From a virus: DNA of 35,052 nt. The stretch spans positions 1 through 35,052 of the IMG/VR virus record IMGVR_UViG_3300022918_000025. One strand, written 5' to 3'. The first letter of the stretch is position 1. The number at the start of each line of letters is the position of its first letter. The notes beneath the pieces are model-generated. The model was not told the origin of the DNA, did no database searches, and saw nothing but the letters and a program-made list of their open reading frames with translations. The position numbers and the translations under genes are program-made. Shown here one piece after another: positions 19,773 to 26,562 of this stretch.

Positions 19773-21178
19773 TATGTAGCCACATCCATGTAAGCCCCCA
19801 ATATGACGATCTTGACAGGGTCAGAAAAACTGAACCTGTATACATGATCTCTCGAAGAACCGATGCGATTCCAGTAAGCACGCGCTTTATATTCACCTAT
19901 CTTGCCAAATGAGCGCCATAATTGCTGGCCCCATGTATGTCCACCGTCTTTGGAGACTTCAAGCATGACTTGTGGATTAGATCCTTGCCCAGATATAAGT
20001 CCGACACCAGGTTCAATATCCAGGATAATGCGCCCTATGCCGATATATTCTTCACCAGCCACGTGTCTTGTCGTAATGGAACGTTGTATCTCCATGCCAT
20101 TCTCACTGTATACATCACCGTCCAGCTTGTAGATATTGCCGTTCTGGTAGTCTGTAACCAGGTAATTATTAAGATATAAACCGCCTATTTCCGCCCTATC
20201 CCTGTTCCCGGACGAGTTAACCTGGCTCCATGCGCCTGTAGAGCCATCGTATAACCATGAAGCATTTGCGGTGGGGAAGTTAATTTGATACATAGGATGC
20301 TCGTTTAGCATGTAGCTGAACGCTGTAGCGTCTTCTACGGCTGCATAACGATTGATTATGTAGCCAAGGTCTACGCCGGAGACGATCTGCGGTGTATATG
20401 CGTTTAATTGCACGACCTGCACCTGCCCCATCTTGTTTCTGGCAAGAAACATCAGTGAATCACGGAATTTAGTCACCGACCACCGTGCTGCAAGACCCCA
20501 TTCAATGGTAGCCGATCCTTGATAGGCTAAAGGGAAATCAGGCGTTCCGGAGTTCGTCCAGAATTCCGTTGTTTCTTGTCCAAAGAATATGGCTTCACCG
20601 TGATCCACGAATACCGCCACAATGTAATCAGGATTAGATTCAGCATTGGCAAAGTCAAGCGCATCATAGGTTGATCCATCGGTGGATATATCGAACCGTC
20701 CCCATTCTATTTTATTGGTTGAACCTCTACGGTCTTTAATGAAATACCCCTGCAGCCATGAATTGGTGAATCCAGGAACGAAGTCGGGATCTGTCACCTG
20801 TGCAAAGACATTGGTGGATATGTTGTAAGTATATCCGTACTGCCCATCGACTATCTGCAGTATATTGCCGTTGTCCTGCATGGATACTCGACCTGACGTA
20901 GTCAATAGCACTCCCAATACCGTCTTCACTGCTGCATTGTTGACGGAATACAAAGTTCCACGATGTACAACGTAGTTCAAGTCGCCGATTGACCGCATTC
21001 CTCGGATGGGAGTATCGCCGAACGACACGACAAAGACCTTGCCTGGCGTGTTATAGGCAACCATGACGGTCTTATCATTCTCTACCCTATTCTCAAGATA
21101 GAGATTTACCCTGTTTTGTGCAGTAGCGTTGGCTGATTTACCTTTAAGACCAGTTCCGAAAAGGGGGAAACGCGCCAT
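19772..21178 (-). CDS. Packaged-DNA stabilisation / tail hub protein, P22 gp10-like (468 aa)
   Basis: Length matches P22 gp10 (about 470). The start A-R-F-P-L-F-G-T-G-L-K-G-K-S, then R-V-N-L-Y-L-E-N, Y-N-T-P-G-K and R-G-M-R-S-I-G-D-L-N-Y-V-V-H-R-G-T-L-Y, follows the gp10 family. The protein is beta-rich. In P22, gp10 binds gp4 below the portal, plugs the DNA channel and carries the tail needle and spikes. It is preceded by the gp4-like gene. Confidence 0.85.
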   Translation of the reverse strand: MARFPLFGTGLKGKSANATAQNRVNLYLENRVENDKTVMVAYNTPGKVFVVSFGDTPIRGMRSIGDLNYVVHRGTLYSVNNAAVKTVLGVLLTTSGRVSMQDNGNILQIVDGQYGYTYNISTNVFAQVTDPDFVPGFTNSWLQGYFIKDRRGSTNKIEWGRFDISTDGSTYDALDFANAESNPDYIVAVFVDHGEAIFFGQETTEFWTNSGTPDFPLAYQGSATIEWGLAARWSVTKFRDSLMFLARNKMGQVQVVQLNAYTPQIVSGVDLGYIINRYAAVEDATAFSYMLNEHPMYQINFPTANASWLYDGSTGAWSQVNSSGNRDRAEIGGLYLNNYLVTDYQNGNIYKLDGDVYSENGMEIQRSITTRHVAGEEYIGIGRIILDIEPGVGLISGQGSNPQVMLEVSKDGGHTWGQQLWRSFGKIGEYKARAYWNRIGSSRDHVYRFSFSDPVKIVILGAYMDVAT

Positions 21179-21870
21179 TAGTCATCTACCGATACTTGAT
21201 TAACAGAATTAGCCGCCTCATGTTGAATCAACAAGTCACGTTCGTATACCCATTTAGCCTGTATGCCGGCCAGTTTCTGTGCGGGGATATCGAATTCGTA
21301 AGCCACTTCTACCCCTACGCCGTAAGGGATAGCCAGCATCCACGGAGAATCAAGGTCAATATTAGTTCCAGGTACGGTATCTAGCATCACTTGCTGGTAA
21401 TAAACGTTGATAACAGTAGCTTGTTGCTGTTTCGGCCATAAGTGTAAAACGTTGAAGTTATCGATATAGACAGTAAACGGACTACCTGTCGTATTCGTTC
21501 CTGAATTCGTCTTATTGACAATCCTGTTCCATTCCATTGTTGTAGCAGGAAAGAGGAATTGTTCATTGCCAGAGGCATCGATGTAACTCAATGACACCAG
21601 GTTATAGAAGTCGGCCGGCAGTGTCGCCGTTTGTACGCCTATAGCGAAATTAGCCGCATAACTACCTGATATTGTCTTGGGCCACTTGTACCCATGTACC
21701 GGAAGGTTCTTTAATACAGCTTCCAGCGCATCGGTGACGATCTGCATATCTTCTGCAGCAGGGGTTTCGCCAGCACCCAAGCGTCCAATCTTTTGCAGGG
21801 ATTTATACGCTAACTGTTCCCTGGTTAATGACCAGTTGATAGTGCCGCTTGGGTTGACGATTAAGCTCAT
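21178..21870 (-). CDS. Head-to-tail adaptor, P22 gp4-like (230 aa)
   Basis: Shows T-R-E-Q-L-A-Y-K-S-L-Q-K-I-G, L-P-V-H-G-Y-K-W-P, A-T-L-P-A-D-F-Y-N-L-V-S and A-I-P-Y-G-V-G-V-E-V-A-Y-E-F, the gp4 tail-accessory pattern, though longer than P22 gp4 (about 166 aa). It attaches to the portal and starts tail assembly. Start and stop overlaps with both neighbours. No lysozyme motif looked for beyond this pattern is obvious. Confidence 0.8.
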   Translation of the reverse strand: MSLIVNPSGTINWSLTREQLAYKSLQKIGRLGAGETPAAEDMQIVTDALEAVLKNLPVHGYKWPKTISGSYAANFAIGVQTATLPADFYNLVSLSYIDASGNEQFLFPATTMEWNRIVNKTNSGTNTTGSPFTVYIDNFNVLHLWPKQQQATVINVYYQQVMLDTVPGTNIDLDSPWMLAIPYGVGVEVAYEFDIPAQKLAGIQAKWVYERDLLIQHEAANSVNQVSVDD

Positions 21871-22325
21871 ACAGGGCTAGCTTGGTGCGGGTACTTTTGA
21901 ATCTGGCGAGCAGAGATGATGCCAGTGTCAGGGTCTTGCACATTGGTATAAATCACTGCGTCTTTCAGCATGTCGACAAAAGGCTTCATGACCTGAACTT
22001 CAACATTACGCTGAATCAGCAGGTTATGTCCATTGACCACCAGACTTACATCCGAGCTATCAGACTCACTGGAGTAAATGGTGAGGTTGTACATCGGCTC
22101 GTTGATCTTATTGCCTTGCAGGTCGTACAAACCACGTTCAGGAGGCAATGCGCCCTTCTCAGCAGGTTTAGCTACCTTCTTCTCAGCAGGTTCTGTGTAT
22201 TCACCAAGGATTTTATCGATCATTGTACCTTTGGTATCAAGAACCAAGACTTTAACGCCCTGCACTTCTGCGTATTCAGCCAGTTCAGCTTTGGTTAACT
22301 CTTCCAAATCGTCACGGGTCTTCAT
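21867..22325 (-). CDS. Hypothetical protein with N-terminal HeH/Rho-N-like motif (152 aa)
   Basis: ATG 22325 overlaps the previous stop (ATGA) and is preferred over the start four codons earlier. Residues 6-35 (L-E-E-L-T-K-A-E-L-A-E-Y-A-E-V-Q-G-V-K-V ... K-G-T-M-I-D-K-I-L) look like the helix-extended-helix motif common in small phage head proteins. A P/K/E-rich linker and a beta-rich C-terminal domain follow. Possibly a head-completion or minor virion protein. Confidence 0.6.
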   Translation of the reverse strand: MKTRDDLEELTKAELAEYAEVQGVKVLVLDTKGTMIDKILGEYTEPAEKKVAKPAEKGALPPERGLYDLQGNKINEPMYNLTIYSSESDSSDVSLVVNGHNLLIQRNVEVQVMKPFVDMLKDAVIYTNVQDPDTGIISARQIQKYPHQASPV

Positions 22326-22516
22326 ACTGTGAACCACTCTGCTTTCTTGTCTTCTGCTTTAGGCTTGTATGGCTCATAATCGCCATCGACTTCAACCTTA
22401 TGCACATATTCTGGCTTGCCACCGTCCAAGCCTGTGCCTGTAACGTGACCGTCAAATCCTTCGTAGGATACCAAGTAACCTATGTCTGCTAGTTTTAATG
22501 CTTCTTCGTAGTTCAT
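22322..22516 (-). CDS. Hypothetical 64-aa protein
   Basis: AAAGGA precedes ATG 22516. The start M-N-Y-E-E-A-L-K-L-A-D-I-G-Y-L-V-S-Y-E-G-F-D-G resembles small phage proteins with a helix followed by a beta pair. Acidic. It is coupled to the HeH-like gene by ATGA. Function unknown. Confidence 0.65.
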   Translation of the reverse strand: MNYEEALKLADIGYLVSYEGFDGHVTGTGLDGGKPEYVHKVEVDGDYEPYKPKAEDKKAEWFTV

Positions 22517-22544
22517 TTTTCAGTCCTTTATGGATAGTTGAAAG

Positions 22545-22570
22545 AACAAGGGCCGAAGCCCCTGCTTGTT
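22545..22570 (-). terminator. UUCG-capped hairpin after the capsid gene group
   Basis: Minus strand: AAGCAGGGGC-TTCG-GCCCTTGTT folds into a strong 9-bp stem (two G-U) with a UUCG tetraloop, directly at the stop of the 115-aa gene. TTGTTCTTTC follows, an imperfect U tract. Probably a leaky terminator or 3' processing hairpin that lowers expression of genes after the capsid group. Confidence 0.5.
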
Positions 22571-22916
22571 ACGGGGTAAATACTATGCGAGCATGGAGTA
22601 CGATATACACTTCTGTCGTCGGTGTGATACCGCCAGCAGATGCGTTCACGAACGTAATCGCCACTGTATTCTTCGCAGTTACCCGCGCCTGTACAGCACC
22701 CAGACCAGCCTGCAATGTTGGTTTAGTGACAGAAACCCAATCACCTACCTCTACACCATTCACAACCACGGTTTGTTCTGCTGTGGTTGCTGCACCTACC
22801 GATGTAAAGGCTTGTGATACTGATTGACGGATAACGGGCATTCCATACTGAAATGCACGGTATAAGTCTGGCTTCCCTGCGATGAGGTTTAGAACCTCGC
22901 CTTGTGCTTGTGGCAT
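22569..22916 (-). CDS. Small beta-rich virion-region protein (115 aa)
   Basis: AAGGAG precedes the ATG. The N-terminal helix (L-Y-R-A-F-Q-Y-G-M-P-V-I-R-Q-S-V-S-Q-A-F) is followed by beta-type sequence (V-V-V-N-G-V-E-V-G-D-W-V-S-V-T-K-P, V-Q-A-R-V-T-A-K-N-T-V-A-I-T-F-V-N). This suggests a decoration or minor head protein. Its strong ribosome site and place close to the capsid gene fit abundant synthesis. Confidence 0.6.
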   Translation of the reverse strand: MPQAQGEVLNLIAGKPDLYRAFQYGMPVIRQSVSQAFTSVGAATTAEQTVVVNGVEVGDWVSVTKPTLQAGLGAVQARVTAKNTVAITFVNASAGGITPTTEVYIVLHARIVFTP

Positions 22917-22943
22917 GTTAATCTCCTTGAGTTAGTGAATGAT

Positions 22944-23402
22944 TCATAAGTGTGCCCATACTGCATGTCGTTTAATGCGACTTACCTGAACTTGTGCTAT
23001 TCCATAGCTTGACGCAATCTCCACTTGAGTACGAACATCTTTTCTTATGGATATAACATCTTCCGGCGATAGCTTGCTGCTTCCTTGCTTCACGCCTTTA
23101 GCTTGCCTGTTTTTGCTTGTCATGTCCTGCATGTTGTCCTTATGTGTTCCCAAAAACAAATGCTTTGGGTTGACGCATACAGGATTGTCGCATTCATGAC
23201 AAACACTCAAACCTAATGGAATTTCACCGTTATGAAGAATCCAGCTAACACGATGAGCACCAGTAGATTTGCCATTGTATTTAATGGTGCCTCTACCGGT
23301 TCCATCTATAGCCGAAGTCCACAGCCAGCAAGTATCGGTTTTATCAACCGAGTTAAAGAACCTAGTTTCAATTGGCTCTCTTGCATATTGACCTTTAGGC
23401 AT
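22944..23402 (-). CDS. HNH endonuclease in the capsid gene group (152 aa)
   Basis: HNH_3-type core: C-W-L-W near residue 20, G-R-G-T-I-K-Y-N-G, A-H-R-V-S-W (H49), L-S-V-C-H-E-C-D-N-P-x-C-V-N-P-K-H-L-F-L-G-T-H-K-D-N. A C-terminal helix-turn-helix-like part follows (L-S-P-E-D-V-I-S-I-R-K ... I-A-S-S-Y-G-I-A-Q-V-Q-V-S-R-I). It has no homology to the other HNH genes here beyond the motif. Likely a mobile endonuclease inserted between two structural genes. Confidence 0.9.
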   Translation of the reverse strand: MPKGQYAREPIETRFFNSVDKTDTCWLWTSAIDGTGRGTIKYNGKSTGAHRVSWILHNGEIPLGLSVCHECDNPVCVNPKHLFLGTHKDNMQDMTSKNRQAKGVKQGSSKLSPEDVISIRKDVRTQVEIASSYGIAQVQVSRIKRHAVWAHL

Positions 23403-23410
23403 AATTTAAA

Positions 23411-23827
23411 TCACCCCCACGCTTGCCATCTGCACACCTTCGAGGCAAGGATAGCGCCTAGTGTCGCGTTCTGGGATACAGCGAATTGACCAGGCAACGG
23501 GATAGTGCCAGAGTTAGCACTAGTCAATGGTGCTGCTGCGTTAGGTACGATGATGCCACGATTGCCGCCTGTGACTTCTAGAGTGCGTGTACCTGCTGCT
23601 GCGGTTTTTAGGCAAGAATCTTGCGCCATGCCGTTATTCCACTCAATCATTACTCGGTCAGTGTCGTTAGACCACATTACTTTCAATGGAGTGAACCCCA
23701 CTGTAATTAATACATAGTCAGTTGCGGTAATGGCAGTAGCATCGAATGTTACTGAGCCAGTGCCATACTTAACGATACCATCGGGAAATGGCTGGGCGAT
23801 TGTTTGTCCTGCGGTATTAATAGCCAT
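23411..23827 (-). CDS. Structural protein downstream of capsid, possible decoration or head fibre (138 aa)
   Basis: ATG 23827 with AAGGA at nine bases is chosen; the frame opens 16 codons earlier, but that part overlaps the HNH gene. The protein begins M-A-I-N-T, like the major capsid protein (M-A-I-N-T-I-A-G). It is Ala/Thr/Gly-rich and beta-type. Without the HNH insertion it would directly follow the capsid gene. Confidence 0.65.
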   Translation of the reverse strand: MAINTAGQTIAQPFPDGIVKYGTGSVTFDATAITATDYVLITVGFTPLKVMWSNDTDRVMIEWNNGMAQDSCLKTAAAGTRTLEVTGGNRGIIVPNAAAPLTSANSGTIPLPGQFAVSQNATLGAILASKVCRWQAWG

Positions 23828-23840
23828 AAATAATGTTCCT

Positions 23841-24458
23841 TCATAAGTTATCCAGTTTTCGCTGGAGTGTTGCAATTTGTTTTCTCAGGAATTCCGCTTC
23901 TTTGTGGTGCAGTTTCATGTGTTCGCTCTGCGTCATGCACTCAAGATTGCTAATATCATTGTCTAGTTTGTTTTCGTTTTTGTGATGAACAATGATAACT
24001 GGGTCTAAATACAACTTACCGTCAACATATATGAGATATATAGAATCTGGCTTGTTTTCTCTTAACCATTCTTCCATCACTAACCGATGTTCAAATACGT
24101 AATTGTTTGCGGTCTTAAATGGATGATCGCCTACATTCACGTATTTATAGCCATCAGAGTGGATTGTTTCTCCACCCTTCCATGCTGGATTATCCTCACC
24201 GAACAATCCTCGCACTCGGTAAATACCGTGGCATTTCCTAGAGCAATACTTCCTTCTCGAGACATGGCTTGCATACTCTTTGAATTCTTTGCCGCAACCT
24301 AAACAATGCAAGGTTATGGTATTTTTTCCTTGAGTTCGCATCCATGCCGCTTTGCACTTGTATGAGCATGCTATTGCTGTCTTAGCTCTACAAGCTGGAA
24401 CTTTAAAAATTACACTACAAGTAACGCACTTCTTAACTTCACCTTTGAAAGTAGCCAT
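23841..24458 (-). CDS. HNH homing endonuclease with zinc ribbons (205 aa)
   Basis: Two N-terminal zinc-binding modules (C-V-T-C ... C-S-Y-K-C and C-L-G-C ... C-S-R-K-C-H), then an HNH core: E-H-R-L-V-M-E, V-I-I-V-H-H-K-N-E-N-K-L-D-N-D-I-S-N-L-E and H-M-K-L-H-H. It lies between the major capsid gene and the next structural gene. A GGAGG stands close to the ATG but inside a hairpin (24459-24486), with an extended -10 promoter just upstream, so its translation looks deliberately restricted. Confidence 0.93.
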   Translation of the reverse strand: MATFKGEVKKCVTCSVIFKVPACRAKTAIACSYKCKAAWMRTQGKNTITLHCLGCGKEFKEYASHVSRRKYCSRKCHGIYRVRGLFGEDNPAWKGGETIHSDGYKYVNVGDHPFKTANNYVFEHRLVMEEWLRENKPDSIYLIYVDGKLYLDPVIIVHHKNENKLDNDISNLECMTQSEHMKLHHKEAEFLRKQIATLQRKLDNL

Positions 24459-24493
24459 ATATCCTCCGAATTAAATCAGAGGATATTATACCA
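24459..24493 (-). promoter_or_regulatory. Internal extended -10 promoter overlapping a Shine-Dalgarno-sequestering hairpin
   Basis: Minus strand: TGG-TATAAT (24485-24493) is a perfect extended -10; the -35 is poor. Overlapping it, ATATCCTC (24479-24486) pairs perfectly with GAGGATAT (24459-24466) over a 12-nt loop. The second arm contains the GGAGG of the HNH gene and ends next to its ATG. Transcription from this promoter would start near 24478, after the first arm, giving an mRNA that cannot form the hairpin. Confidence 0.7.
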
Positions 24494-24519
24494 CTAACCA
24501 GATATAGTTAATCCTAAGT

Positions 24520-25542
24520 CTATGATAAAGCTATCAAATTGGTATGTTCAATTCTAATCAACCAGTTATTGTTAAGAATCTGTGTTGTAGTGATTGCTTT
24601 CCAGCCACTAGTAGCACGTTGATTCAATGGGTCAGCAGCACCAGCAGAGCCGATAGGCTTGATGATGTTCTGTAATGCCTGTCCAGCTAGAGGAACTACA
24701 CCGTAAGCATTGGCAGCGACGATCAGTGTTGCGTATACGTCGTTGTTAGTACCGCCAGTGGTGATCATGCCGTCTGTACCGATAGCAGCGCCTGCATTGA
24801 TGAATACCTTGGCATTTGTTGAACGGAAGAAACGGATGTTACGGTATGAACCGCACTCGTCATCTTCTGCCTTCATAGCATCAGAGTATTCAGTTACAGG
24901 AAGGTAGCCTGGGATGGATTCCAGTTGCGCTTCTGTATCTGGATGGATAAGACCGATATAGCTTGAACGGATGGCTTGTGTGCCTACGTTCTTATCGGCT
25001 GGCAGAATGTTACGCAGGTATTTGCCATTCTGGCGGCCAAGGAAACGAATCGCAGTACGCAAAGCAACACTTGAGATTACAGTGTTCAATGTGTTACGAG
25101 CCGAACCGTTAGTGTAGATGACGTTGGTACCAGCTACCAGTACATCACGGCGAATCTGGTCGATAGTAGTACCAGCTTGCTCACCCAATACCATGCCTGC
25201 TTCAGTCAATACTGGGTCTTGGTTGGTCAAATCCACCATGTCCGAGATATTTACATAGTCACCGTATTGAGCGAGTGTCGCTGTAACGTCTGTGGTTGTG
25301 ATAGAAGAGCCGGAAGGTGTTACGCCTTCAACTAAAGGTTGTGTTGCAGGTGTCAGAGACTCCCAACGGCGGAACTTGATCTGATTGCCTGAACGTGTTG
25401 CGATTGGACGTACCTGGCCGAAACGTCCGTGGATATCGGCAGGGACTGCACGATCCAGCAGATTACGGTCATAGTACACTTGCAGGGCGGGTTGAATCAC
25501 CCCTGGGGTGCCAGCAACGCCAGCGATTGTATTAATAGCCAT
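24520..25542 (-). CDS. Major capsid protein, N4-gp56 family (340 aa)
   Basis: Starts M-A-I-N-T-I-A-G-V-A-G-T-P. Then Y-Y-D-R-N-L-L-D-R-A-V-P, G-N-Q-I-K-F-R-R-W-E-S-L-T, L-A-Q-Y-G-D-Y-V-N-I-S-D and L-I-H-P-D-T-E follow the N4-gp56 family of HK97-fold capsid proteins. AGGAG precedes the ATG. It follows the scaffold gene, as usual. P22's own coat protein (430 aa) is of another type, so head and tail genes have different relatives. Confidence 0.92.
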   Translation of the reverse strand: MAINTIAGVAGTPGVIQPALQVYYDRNLLDRAVPADIHGRFGQVRPIATRSGNQIKFRRWESLTPATQPLVEGVTPSGSSITTTDVTATLAQYGDYVNISDMVDLTNQDPVLTEAGMVLGEQAGTTIDQIRRDVLVAGTNVIYTNGSARNTLNTVISSVALRTAIRFLGRQNGKYLRNILPADKNVGTQAIRSSYIGLIHPDTEAQLESIPGYLPVTEYSDAMKAEDDECGSYRNIRFFRSTNAKVFINAGAAIGTDGMITTGGTNNDVYATLIVAANAYGVVPLAGQALQNIIKPIGSAGAADPLNQRATSGWKAITTTQILNNNWLIRIEHTNLIALS

Positions 25543-25566
25543 CTTGTACTCCTAATTGATTAAAGT

Positions 25567-26289
25567 TTAAGTTGCATAGCCCAACGTTTTATTGCGCAAC
25601 CGTGCAAAGTCCGCATCGGACATTTCTCGCATGGCTTGCGCAGCATCAACCTCTGTACTCATTCCTTTGCCGCCACTTCCTCCAGGTACAGACATGGAGC
25701 CTAGTTTCTTCTTCTTGGCTTCAAAGTCTTTCTGTGCATTGGAAACAGCTTTGTCGCTCTGGTATTTCGTTTGTAGAGTGTTGATGTCGCGGATTGCCGA
25801 TAGTGGGTCATCCAGCCATGCATCTATTGAATCTTTGCGCAACTCGAAGAAGATGGTTTTGAACTCTTCTTCATCCAGTAATTTGTCCAGTTCAGGGAGC
25901 GCCTTTTCAAGCGTGCCGATCAGTTGGGCATTCTTGTCTGGCTCCTGCTGGTATACCGGAGTTGCTACATGCTTAATGGCTTCTTCAAGGCCAGGATTGT
26001 CGTCAAGTATGGCAGGACGTGATTGAGCGCGTTGCTCCTCTTCACGTTCGCGCTTCAAGGCGGCTAACTCGGTTGAGTTCTTATGCGCCCATCGCTGCGT
26101 GTCCTTTAGTGCTTTTTCATTCTTGGCTAACTGTTCCCTTAATGCCTCAAGTTCGTCTGGCTCCTGCTGTTCTTCTTGAACAACTTCTTCCTCTGGGGTA
26201 ATGGGTGAACCACCCGCCTCAAGACGTTCCATTTCCTTTGCATATTCTGCATCGTATTCACTTTGACTCATTGCTGTTACTTCACTCAT
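25567..26289 (-). CDS. Scaffolding protein (240 aa)
   Basis: Acidic, Glu/Gln-rich N-terminal half with coiled-coil character (E-Y-A-K-E-M-E-R-L-E ... E-L-E-A-L-R-E-Q-L-A-K-N-E-K-A-L-K). The C-terminus is basic then helical (K-D-F-E-A-K-K-K-K-L-G). It lies between portal and capsid, the standard place for the scaffold that directs capsid assembly and then leaves. AGGAG precedes the ATG. Confidence 0.83.
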   Translation of the reverse strand: MSEVTAMSQSEYDAEYAKEMERLEAGGSPITPEEEVVQEEQQEPDELEALREQLAKNEKALKDTQRWAHKNSTELAALKREREEEQRAQSRPAILDDNPGLEEAIKHVATPVYQQEPDKNAQLIGTLEKALPELDKLLDEEEFKTIFFELRKDSIDAWLDDPLSAIRDINTLQTKYQSDKAVSNAQKDFEAKKKKLGSMSVPGGSGGKGMSTEVDAAQAMREMSDADFARLRNKTLGYAT

Positions 26290-26331
26290 CGTCTTCTCCT
26301 ATGGGCCGTATTGCTACGGTAATCCTTACTG

Positions 26332-26562
26332 CTAAAACTGCTGTTTTAAATTAACTGCTTCACTTTGTAAATCTTCCGGCAACCTGATCAACTCATCAAG
26401 TTGCTTAATCTTTCCCCTTACCTCGTCGTCATTGCTAGATACCAGGCTCAATAAAAGGGACTGGCGCTTCCTCTGCAACTCCTGCACTATCACCTCCCAA
26501 TTGCTCAGGACTGATTGCAACATCATCACTTCCGCTAGCCTCTTCTCCTGTTCCTGATTCAT
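26332..26562 (-). CDS. Small helical protein overlapping the portal 3' end (76 aa)
   Basis: ATG 26562 has AGAGGA at proper distance although it lies inside the portal frame; 128 bases overlap. The product is a regular charged helix (E-Q-E-K-R-L-A-E-V-M-M-L-Q-S-V-L-S-N-W-E-V-I-V-Q-E-L-Q-R-K-R). The non-overlapping end (I-K-Q-L-D-E-L-I-R-L-P-E-D) is also protein-like. Coiled-coil character could suit a scaffold or portal partner; not known. Confidence 0.6.
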   Translation of the reverse strand: MNQEQEKRLAEVMMLQSVLSNWEVIVQELQRKRQSLLLSLVSSNDDEVRGKIKQLDELIRLPEDLQSEAVNLKQQF

